Assembly (NCBI GenBank): GCA_024734495.1
Contig: JALMQS010000225.1
Span: 18,366,573 to 18,430,572, forward strand
Length of the DNA stretch: 64,000 nt
Source: Forficula auricularia
Taxonomy: Eukaryota > Arthropoda > Insecta > Dermaptera > Forficulidae
Reading direction: 5' to 3'
In this document: positions 10,435 to 21,000 of the stretch, one piece after another
Layout of the letters: every line of letters begins with the position of its first letter
How positions within the stretch are numbered: position 1 is the first letter of the stretch
Notes under the pieces: generated by a model
What the model was told of the DNA's origin: nothing
The model's database searches: none
What the model saw: only the letters and a program-made list of their open reading frames with translations
Program-made: the position numbers and the translations under genes

Positions 10435-11147
10435 AACCGACTTCAAAAAAGGAGGAGGTTCTCTATTCGATTGAATTTTTTTTTTTTTTTTTTTTTTTGT
10501 GCCTATGTTACCTCATATCTCCGCCAATTGTGAACCGATTTTGAAAAATTTTTTGCATTGGGTCCAGTCTAGCTTCCGATTGGTCCCATTTTTTTTCGAT
10601 TTTTTTCCATAGGTATTAGACCTTTTTTATTAGGTTTGTTTAGACCTAACCTCTTTGTTTATGAACCGATTTCGATGGTTCTTTTTTTATCCGAAAGGGG
10701 TGTCTTAGGGATGGTGTCATATTAATTTGGTCAAGTTCTGTGGATATGATCACTATTAATAACAGCACTAAAAAGAGAAAAATAAAAATAATTTTTAAGA
10801 AAAAATAAAAACCGACTTCAAAAAATTAAATGCAACAAATAAAATACACTAAAAGGTATAAAATAATTATTATCTTATTTAGTTACAACTAAACGACGAA
10901 ACATTAACATGAAATTACTTTTTGAAGTTGGTGCCAAATATATACCTTTTATGAATCGCACTCGACGGATCTTACTTAGTACGTTTGGCGGGTACGCTCG
11001 CTTATAGGTATAGTTTGTTTGGCACCGACTTCAAAAAGTAATTTCATGTTAATATTTCGTCGTTTAGTTGTAACTAAATAAGATAATAATTATTTTATAC
11101 CTTTTAGTGTATTTTATTTGTTGCATTTAATTTTTTGAAGTCGGTTT
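10435..11147. mobile_element. AACCGACTTC fold-back element E2
   Basis: Same layout and orientation as the preceding copy, about 190 bp to its right, and more complete. The ggaggaggttctctattcg head is followed by a palindromic tail centred near 10980 with cggatcttacttagtacg at the turn. Confidence 0.75.
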
Positions 11148-11170
11148 TTATTTTTTTCTTAAAAATTATT

Positions 11171-11742
11171 TTTATGTTAAATCATCTTAGTAAACAATAA
11201 AGAACAAATATAAAATGAGAATAATCAAAAGGAATTGATTCTTTGAAGTAAAATGATATGATTGATTTCGTTATCAATGCTTTCTTTAATCTTGGGTCCA
11301 CCGTGGTCCAATTTTGAGGTGAACTAACTTCTAAAGATCAAATAATTCAAATTCGCAATGACGTAAATTAAAAAAAAATGAACTTTAAACATTGCAAATA
11401 ATTCAGGATGACTGGATAAAAATTATCACTCGTAGCAGGTTTCTGCCATCACGGAAGTCTGACTTATGTAGTGCAGGGTTAGACATGACGATTTTCAGAT
11501 TTTTTGAGCAAATGTAAAGTATTTATTCTAATCTTGTAAGCGTTATGATATTGTCTAATATGTTCTTCATACACTATTCAATTTAAATTAGATGAAAATA
11601 CAAAATCTTTAGGATTTTTTTTTAAATTCATGAAAATTGTTAAAACTTATCTCATTTAGGGGCTAGTTGTTACTCAAAGGTTAGATTAACTAAATAAACT
11701 TGTATATTTATTTTATTTTAGGAAAGATGTTAAATAAAATAT
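11171..11742. other. Intergenic, nothing recognised
   Basis: AT-rich sequence without a supported gene or repeat. Confidence 0.5.
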
Positions 11743-12125
11743 TTTGAGATTGTCTTTTTTATCTAAACCTGGTAAATTTTGCCTTTTTCACTGTTTGATA
11801 TTTGCGTAGGTTACAATAAATTGAACCCTACAACAAAACAAAAATGACAACATTTTCGTAAAATGCCAAAAAATAAAGTTTTGAGAATTTCGAAGTATAA
11901 TAATTTAATAACAAGACTTTGAAATATAATATTAATTTAAATTATTTAATTTTGAAATTGTCAAAAGATTATTTTTGGCATTTTACAAAAATGTTTTTAT
12001 ATCTACATATACTATATAAATTAAAAAAAATACAAATCTTTTATAAAAACAATCCAGAACACGTTTATTTTAAAACCAAACGTTTCGGGAGAATTTCTCC
12101 CTTTGTCAATGATGAAAAATTTGCA
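11743..12125 (-). repeat. PLE terminal repeat with degenerate hammerhead-like unit
   Basis: Lies directly 3' (minus strand) of the GIY-YIG relic. On the minus strand about 12120-12070 reads TTGACAAA, a strong GGGAG/CTCCC stem II and GAAACGTTT. The core has TTGACAA where CUGANGA is needed, so it is probably inactive. The stretch 11743-12065 recurs in inverted orientation at 35190-35515, which confirms that it is interspersed. Confidence 0.6.
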
Positions 12126-12309
12126 AAAAAAGAAAAAAAGTTGCTTTCTCTAAAATTTAGAAAACAGCACTAAGATATTAAATATTTTTATAAATAGACA
12201 ATTGTACAGATTGTCTTGGTGACCAGATTACCTTTAATTGAAAATATAAATATATATGAAAAGTTTTTCTCTAAAATTTTTTATAAACATTCGAAAAACA
12301 ATCCATATC

Positions 12310-12815
12310 TGACCTTTTATTAATCGAATTTTTGTTATTTAATATTTCGATCATTTCTAGAGATTAATATTTTTTCCAAGTTATGTTCTTTATCTAGAAT
12401 TTTGGGATTAGAAAAGTTAAAATTATGTTCAAGTTTAGAAGAATGGTTAGCCAGCATTGTACATTCGGAATTTTTCATTCTAATTGAATTTTCATGTTAG
12501 TAAATTCGAAATTTTAAGTATTGTTTAACCTGTCCTATGTATGTTCCGTCACAATCAATTTTATAAACTAAAATATTTTGATTTAAAAGAGGATCTTTGT
12601 CTTTTAATTTTGAAAATAAGAATGATAATGAATTAGTAGGTTTGAAAGTGGCATGAATATTATGAACAAATAATATTTTTTTAATGTATTCAGATAATCA
12701 TTTTATATATAGGAAAAGACGTATCTTAAATTTTCTTTATCAATGTTACCATTATTTTGATTAGTGTTCATTAGAGGCTTTTTTATTAGAGTCGAAACAG
12801 GATTCTTTATAATAT
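12310..12815 (-). pseudogene. Penelope-like element: RT linker and GIY-YIG endonuclease, broken
   Basis: The minus strand reads FVHNIHATFKPTNSLS, then KDKDPLLNQNILVYK and a GIY-YIG core of the form IDCDGTYIGQVKQYLKFRI, a stop, then MLANHSSKLEHNFNFSNPKI and LDKEHNLEKI. This matches the C-terminal GIY-YIG nuclease of Penelope-like retroelements: Cys-rich lead-in, YIGQ, and the ALANH/H-DF block. The arginine helix is cut by a stop near 12500. The upstream RT palm is missing. The relic ends at the left boundary of segmental-duplication copy A. Confidence 0.8.
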
Positions 12816-13185
12816 ATAGTGAGGGGTAGAGTCAGCTGAGATGGTGGATGAAGGTGGAGAGACCATATTGTAATATTCCCAGTCGATGTTTCATACGTCA
12901 ATGCCTGAAACACAGTGTCTCACCTTTTCCCTGCTATCCCTATCTTCCCACCCACTGCCCCTATCCACCCCCTATACCTGTCCTTATTCTCCCCTGTCTC
13001 TCTCTCTCTCCCTTATATACCCCTCCAGAGCAATTAGTTCAAGCTATTCTTAGCTTATCTTCCGAGATAATCTTAATCGGATTAAAATAGTACGTCATAC
13101 TATTTTTACTTATCCCTTTTAATTATTTAATAATGACAATAATGAAAATATTTCTAACTTTAAAAAATTCCTATAGAAATTCAAG

Positions 13186-13497
13186 AGAGATTGTCCACTA
13201 CTCGATCTGAGATGTTATGGATTATTTTCATTATGTCAGAAGAGTTGATTCACCCCTTCTGAAAACGAACGTACCCAAATGCCAAAAGATTGCAATCCGG
13301 GCACTTATTTGGCTTGATTCTTTGAGTAAAAAAAATTTAATCCTGTTATATGTTACATGTCGACCTTGGAGGAGCTAAGTTCCCGAATTGCACTCTTTTT
13401 GCATTCGGTTTCGTTTCCCGAAGGGGTGAAACAACCCTTCTGACATAATGAAAATAATCCATAACATCTCGAATCGTGTAGTTGACCATCTCCCCTG
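13186..13497. repeat. Fold-back with internal tRNA-like segment, copy 1
   Basis: Arms of about 77 bp (13186-13262 and 13420-13497; tatgtcagaagagttgattc and its inverse) enclose about 155 bp. The interior resembles, in degraded form, the tRNA-like segment at 62475-62560. The counterpart in copy B is at 38941-39258. Confidence 0.6.
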
Positions 13498-14089
13498 AAT
13501 TTCTATATCAATTCTTGAAAAGTATACCTTTAAAAATTTGTATTTGTATTTAATAAGGAGAGAATGAACCAATATTGGAATTTTTACAGCGTAAATACGC
13601 AATAGGCCTCTGAAATCAGACATTCCCGTATTATCTATTAGTCATTAAAATTATTTAAATATTCAAATTTTTTCAATTTGAAAATGAAGATGATTATTAC
13701 GAATTAAGTGGTCATGGGATATAATAATAATTTTCATTTAAATTAATGATCAAAAATGCAGTGAAATATTTTATTTAATCGACTATTGAATTTTAATTGT
13801 GACGACAGTTTAGGTCTATTGATCTTTTTTCTTTTCAGTGGATAAAATATTTAATAAATAAGACTAATATAATTCGAAGATAATTTAATCATGGAGAATT
13901 TATAATGTGAAAAAAACTACGAAGGTATATTTTTAATAGATAACTTTTTCAGATTTTATCATAATAATTTAAATTTTTTTTTCTTTTTTTTTTAAGATAA
14001 TTGATTTGAGAATTTTTCAGTATAGAAGGTTATTGGATTCAAAAAATTGTAGGTTACTAAAACTTTTCAATTAACTTAATTTATTTATC
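13498..14089. other. 3' intergenic of P450 A, nothing recognised
   Basis: AT-rich sequence shared with copy B and without an identifiable feature. Confidence 0.5.
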
Positions 14090-14396
14090 TTTGTTAACGT
14101 TTTGGTTCCTGGTAGAGTAACCATCATCATCAGGTCACAGTAGATTTTTAATCTCTAACGTCCTAATCTGCTAATGAATGATAATTAATTGTGACGGCAA
14201 TTATTTTTATTTAACGTGTAATTTTATTTTATTTATTGTCGTTTTTTGTTAACGTTTCGGTTCCTCCTGTAAGTAACCTTCATCACCACGTCATAGACAT
14301 ATATTTAAACTAATAAATAGGTACAAAATTTTAATTAGTATAATATAATATAATACTTTGTGATCGTTTAGGTCCCTGATTTAGTGAGGACGTCAT
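14090..14396 (-). repeat. Tandem hammerhead-like units (PLE-type), three
   Basis: On the minus strand three related units lie in the same direction: about 14305-14255 (GTGATGA, GGTT/AACC stem II, GAAACGTT), 14150-14095 (CTGATGA, GGTT/AACC, AAAACGTT) and a weaker one at 14395-14360. Only the first keeps GAAAC and only the second keeps CUGANGA. Stem I pairing is poor, so these look like decayed terminal repeats. Confidence 0.45.
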
Positions 14397-15094
14397 AGAA
14401 TTGATTTTTACACTCTAACATGGTAAAGAATGAAAGTGTATTATTTAACATATTATAATGCAGAATTGTATTTAATTAAGAGAGATTTTCTTGAATTAAA
14501 TAAGAGAATCTCAAGCATTTTTTATTTTTATTTTGAGAGCTGAATTTTAAAGCTTCCTTGATTTATGAGACCCCCGCCTGTCCAGAAATTCGACACTGAA
14601 AATAAAAATATCTATATCTATAAATGTGTAGGATTAGGGATAGGGGTTTGAGAATGTTATCTAGATGGCCGCATCACTTTGTTTCTTATTAATATTTCTA
14701 GAAAACGAAAAAGAAGAGCGAAAAAATTATATTTTTCGAGATATTATTTGTTTTTTCAAAATGTCTGTTAGTACGTAGGTACTTTAATTTGGTTGAGTTT
14801 GGTCCAAAGAGTTAGTTCGCCTCAAAGTATAGCCATATGTCCGGATAGGATTTTGGCATTTGCTTTCGATTCCCTGCAGAGTATTTCTACCCCTTCTGGT
14901 ATGCTCGTCCAATCAAAATTATCTAATAAAATTTTTTTTGATATCCTTAAGTAAATTCTCTTTTTAAATTGGATTTCATTTTGATTAAGCTGAAGCTTAA
15001 AAAGCATAATTATCGTACATAATTATATATAAATATACATATATAATATCAATAGTAAATTAAATGATAAATACAAATAATGATTTTAAGAATA
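14397..15094. other. 3' flank of P450 A
   Basis: Includes a repeat block (14790-14905, TTGAGTTTGGTCC onward) that is also found in copy B. No canonical AATAAA is evident close to the stop codon, so the poly(A) site is not assigned. Confidence 0.4.
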
Positions 15095-18000
15095 TTACAC
15101 ATCATCTCTGTTAATGAGTATTGTTCTTATCGAGCGACTCGGTTTCAGGGTAAGCTCAGAAACAACTCCAACGTTTTCAGGACTGTCTAAAGATTTCACT
15201 CGATATTTCGTAAATAAAGCCGCCAATACGAGTTTCATTTCAATCATTGCAAATTTTTGTCCTAAAAAAAAATTATTATTAATGTATTTTTATTTAATGT
15301 AAAAGTTTTTTCTAGGTACCCACCCCATGGTGTATTTTTTTAAAGTAAAAAGTGTCAGTGAGTCAGTGCATAATTCATGTAGATGACTAAATAAAGAATG
15401 AAAGAAATAAGTGGAAAAAAATAAATTTTATATAAATTTTTGAGTTAACGAGATCACAGATAGATCAAATCTTGGAGCACTTTTTTTGAATTTGGACTTC
15501 CCAATATAGGAATATTTTTGAAAACTTATATCTAACTAAAAAAATATTGTATCCTTTCTATTAAAATTCAATTTCAATTTGATATAGTATTTAAATTTTC
15601 TGAGATCCCATTCCAAAACTTCCCTTATTCTAAATTATCATCATAAAGTATTTAATCGAAAGAATGGTTTACTTTTTTATATAATTGAATCTAAAATCGA
15701 AAGTATCATAGAACACTGACAAAAATGGCAGCAAAAATTGGAGGGGAGGGGAGGGAGGAATTCGAATATCCTATTCCTGGTGCCAAGTTGGCTTTCCATG
15801 GTTATTATAAAAGCTACTCACTTCAATATTAAATAATATTAATTATATCCAAGTTCTAACTTACCAATACAGTTTCTTGGTCCAGCGCTAAATGGTATAT
15901 AAGCAAATGGATTTCGATTTTCAGAATTTTCTGGTAAAAATCGATCTGGGTCAAATTTCAGAGGTTCCGGAAAAAGCTTTGGATTACGATGTATAAGATA
16001 TGGAATAATAGGAATATTTACACCTGGAGGAATTGTTAATCCATCTGAAGAAAAAAACATTAAAAATTATAAATCAAGCATTGAATAGTAGATTTCGTTA
16101 AAAATAAAATAAAAACTTGATTCAAAAAGATGGAATCGTCAATCCATCTTAAAAAATAAATAAATAAACCATCTACTTTGAATGATAGCTATCACAAAAA
16201 ATCATTATCATCATCGAGTATCATCGAGCCTACTTTAACTATTATACTTAGTCTGGTTTGGAATAGCTACCCGACTTTACTAAACTTATAAACCTCTTTG
16301 AGTTTTATTTCATTCACTGTGAAACTACACACCCTTTACTCTATTAATTAATTCTCCGTGTCTTAATGTGTGTCCTCTTATTTGAGCTCTTCTTTTTTTT
16401 TTTTTAATGCAATCGAATGCAAGAAGGGGTGCACCAGTAAAGCTGCAGCTCCTATGGATCTCAAAAGATCCTTGCATTACCGAAGAGATGGGAAAGTTGA
16501 TTAAGTAAGAGGGTGTAGGCGTAGGTGTCTATGCACTCTGGTTTTGAAGGTTTGAAGATTATAAGTGCTGGGAAAGATGAAGGCTGGGAGAGAGTTCCAG
16601 TTCCTTGAAGTCATGGGGATATATGTATTGGCGAATGAAGTGCTCCGGCACTTTTCTAATTTGACCGCGAAAGAGTGTTGGGAGTCGGCAAAACCTATGC
16701 TTTGCTTTATTTTTTTTTCAAGAACTTCCTCTTTTGTAATTCTATCAACCCATTTGATCTTCAATTTTCTTCTGTAGCACCATATTTCGAAAAACACGAG
16801 TCTCTCTCTATCTCTCTCCAATCGTCCAAGTTTCACATCCATACATAAAAAATGACTGGGTAACATTTCTTTATTAAATGAGTTGAACATATCTATTCAA
16901 AAACAACTTTCAGACGATTTTACTTTGCGAAGTAAAATGAACGTATTTCAGAAGAAAATATTGTCATGGAAAACATTATTAATGATTTGCAAATGTTTCC
17001 AAATCTGGAAGAATTCATGAAAGAATAAGACGTCAACCGACAGATAATGGGTCTTGTTCAAAATTTGAGATCACTCAAAGAGTCTTTTGAACATTATAAT
17101 CCAATATAGATAGTAAATCTATTTTCTTCAAATATTAAGGAAAGCAATTTAAATGTGAAAGAAATAGACAGTTTAATCGAATTATTGTCGAATGATAGTC
17201 TCAAACTTCAATTCAACTCATCTTCAAGAAGTCATTTTTGACTTTCTATAAAAAGCGACTATCCGGATATCTGAATATTAAGATAAAAAGTCTTAAAAAT
17301 GTTGACTCTATTCAAAACGACCTACTTGTGTGAAAAAAATTCTTAACTGCAAAAGCAATTAAAAACAAGTATCGCTCTCGGCTCAAGCTAGAAGCTCAAT
17401 TACGTGCTGGTTGCGGTGACATCATCATCGGAGCCAAGGAAGAGTAAAATAATTTTAAGCCAAGAGCAGCAAATGTAGGACTAAATTTTAAATTATTATT
17501 ATTTATTACTCTCTTTGTATTACTGTTAAATAAATGTATTAATATATAAATAAAGATATATGTACCATGTACCTATATCATAGTCAACGATCATAATTAA
17601 TTCGTACCTTAAAAATTATACTAATGATCGGCGAAATTTCAAATTGCGAATTTTGTAATCCGCAATATCTAAAATGTTGCCGACCATTGCCCCCTAGAGC
17701 AGGGGTCGGCAACCTACGGCTCGCGAGCCTCATGTGGCTCTTTCGATGTCAAGTTTAGGCTCTCCAGTTCCATGCGCAAATATTAATAATTGTATTAATT
17801 TATTTTCAAAACTCATAAAAAAATATTATAGGTAGTACAAAAAAAAAAAAAAAAATACTTCAAACAGGATAAAAACACTCAACAGAAAAGAGTGAGAATA
17901 GGTGGAGTAGAGACAATAAGAAGTCAAATTTAGAAAGACACTTCACTACAAAACATACCCGAGTCGCTGCTAAATATAAAACCGGTGACGCACAGAAAAA

Positions 18001-21000
18001 AACTGTTAAAGAACTTCAAAAACAAAAACAACTGTCGAATTCTATCAAGGGCGGATTCAGAAATGTTTTATGGGGGGGGGGGATATTAAAAAAATACAAT
18101 AATATATGAATAATTTTAATGTATTTTAGTAGGATATTCAATTAATTAATGTATATTAACTTACATTGTAAAGAAATATTACACTTATACCAGGGGCGGT
18201 ACCACACTTTCATTTTGGGGGTCATGTACCGGCACCCCCCCTTCCCCAAGGGGGAGGGGGGGATTTTGAAATTTTGGACTTCAAAAGTAGTTTTTAGAAG
18301 CGATTTTGACCCTCTGTGGAATTAAAAACAAACAAAAAGAGCGCGTGAAGCAGGGGAAAATAAAATAGATATTTTTTAAAATTAAAAAAAAATTTAGTTA
18401 CAGCTTCTTTAGTCCAGGCAAATTACGATTTTAACAGGAAATAATTCCCAGTAAAGATTTTATTGCTGGAATACCTTTATTGGTAATCCAATATTACTAC
18501 CCTAAGTTTTCACCCAAATCTGTGTTGTGGAAATTTTTCTACGCGCCTCAAAATGAGAAAATCTCGGAGTTTTTTCAGTTTTTCTTGAATAACACTAAAA
18601 CGGCTCTTCAAAACAAAAGATCTTTTTATTAGATAAATTAAAACTCTTTAAATTACACATAAAATTATAAAAATTTCATCTATTTAGGTTCAGTGGAACC
18701 AGTACTAGCGCCTGTCAAAAAACAGCCCCCGGGATCACTTTTGAATATCGCTAAAACTCGTAATTTTTTCGATTATTCCCCATTTTGACCATGAAGGAGC
18801 ACATTTTCGACAAAGAGCATTCTATACAATTTTAAAGTAGATTAAATTTTATACAATTTAAATGAAGTTTCATATTAATTGGTTAATGGTAACATGAGGT
18901 TGAAGTTTTGAAAAAATGCAATTTTTTGCAAATAATCGCAGTTTTTCCTTCAAAAAATGACTCGTCTAGAAACTTGATTCCTATCACATTGTATAGAAAA
19001 TTTTATTTATTTGAACGTTTAATTGGACCACTTTTTGATAAAACTCTTAGATTTATAGATATTCTACATTTTCTGGACAGGATATGATCCGGATGCTCAA
19101 AAGCATAATAGAAAATGTTGGATATCTATAAATCTAAGAGTTTTATCAAAAAAGTGGTCCGAATAAACGTTCAAGTCATTAAAAATTTCTAGAGAAATAG
19201 ATAGAAATCAAGTTTCTAAGATAAGTGATTTTCATTTTATGAAGGACATACTGCGATTTTTTGAAACAATGGATAATTTCTGTCATGGAAAATGCTGGAT
19301 ATATCTATAAATCTAAGAATTTAAACAAAAAAATGGTCCAAGTAAATGTTCAAGCCAACAAAATTTTCTATATAATGAGATAGGAATCAAGAACAAGGAA
19401 ATTTTGATGGCTTAAAGGCTATTTGAGCCTCTTTTTTGTTAAAACTTTTAGATTTGTAGATATCCAGCATTTTCAAAGACAAGACATGATCCGCCCTCAT
19501 TGCGGCACGGGATACCTTTGTCCAATTAAGATGAAACTTTGCCAATTTCTTTTTTAGCCAATTGGCAACTATTGAGGGCAGCACCAAATTTCGAAGAGTG
19601 GTTTCTTGTGACCACCTAATAAGCATAATCCAATTTTCCTCTAAATTGGTAAAAATTGCCTATCTTTGAAGATCATTTGTGGCAAAACGACTGAATTGAT
19701 TTTAACTTTTAAGTACATATCCGGGGTGAAAAATTATGCTCTTTCATTTTGGTAAGGAGGAAATTTGCTGTCAGATCCATGGTTTTCGATTTATCAGTGA
19801 AAATCTGAAAAAGCCCAAAATTTCCGTGGTTTTTAAGCCCTCAAATATTATAAATTAACTAAAATTCATATCGCTCTGTGATTGGTGCTCAGATGATACG
19901 TCTGCCTCTTTGCAAATGTGACAAGTACTGGTGGCAAATTTTGTCTCTACGGAATTTTAATATGACTGGGGCGATTTGGAAATCCCGCTATGGGAGGGGG
20001 GGGGGGCGATCCTCCTGGATCCGTCCTTGAGTTCTATGCTAAGTAACTGGGCGCAATCTTCAAATAATGTAAATCTGGCAAGCTTTTCAATATCACAACA
20101 AATTGCAAAAAGAGGGAAACCATTCACAAATAGTGAGTACGTCAAAGATTGTTTCATACATGGAGCTGAAGAACTGTTTCGTGATTTCAAAACCAAAACT
20201 GAAATCATGAAGAAATACAATGATTTGCCATTATCTGCTAAAACAGTACAAGATAGAACTGCTAAAATGTCTTCAAATCTAACACATATGCAGGTAGAAG
20301 ACATTCAACTGGCTTCTGCTTTATCACTTGCTATGGATGAGTCTTGCGACTTAAAAGACTCAGCACAAGTTACCCTTTTCATCAGGTCTATGTCGTCCCA
20401 AGGTCCAATTGATTGCTCCCGCTCTAAGGGCAAACTCGTGGAGAAATAGCAAATAAATATAATAAAAAGTAAAGTAAGAGGCCAACTAACAAATAAAAAT
20501 CTAGACGCGTGCTTGAAACTGAAAACAAGTTATGAGCCAGATTTAACCAAACTTTCAAAAGGCATGAAAGGCCAATGCTCCCATTGATATAACTATCTAT
20601 TATTCAATAATTATAGTTATATTATTTGATTACTAATTTTATTATTCTAACAGAGCTAGCTAAAATACTTTAATATGTTTTGTGTGAAACATTTGTATGT
20701 TTTTATATGATTAAATATTATTTCATATTTAAAGCTATTTATTTTAAATCAAAAATCAAATTTATATACATAATCCTAATCAAATACCATAATATTGAAA
20801 CAAAAATGTTAGTGGCTCTTTAAAAACTGGGAAATTTTGTAAATTCTAATTTTTGGCTCTTCCGTCTCAAAAGGTTGCCGACCCCTGCCCTAGAGCATTG
20901 TTTTTCAGCCAGTGGGTCGCGACCCCGTGGAGCCTTAGCTTTTTACCTGAAAACGTTTTCTGGAAGTACAAAATCCCAATCTTGAAATGTTTTAGTTAAT

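Larger units (their letters stand above)
17700..20887 (+). mobile_element. hAT transposon, BED-type, copy A only
   Basis: TIRs CAGGGGTCGGCAACCT and its inverse, with a perfect 8-bp duplication CCCTAGAG at 17692-17699 and 20888-20895. A BED-finger-like remnant ([11 protein letters not shown], about 17915-18048) and a transposase segment (20028-20449) are split by a second element at 18049-20027. The type resembles the ZBED5/SCAND3-like hAT clade. Absent from copy B, so it postdates the duplication. Confidence 0.85.

Noticed and set aside
12848..13090. Proline-rich 80-aa open frame (also 38629-38850)
   Set aside because: Pyrimidine-rich low-complexity sequence. The frame is not preserved at the same length or sequence between copies A and B.
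13186..13497. CRISPR-like or regulatory palindrome
   Set aside because: The genome is eukaryotic and there are no regularly spaced direct repeats. It is a fold-back transposable element.
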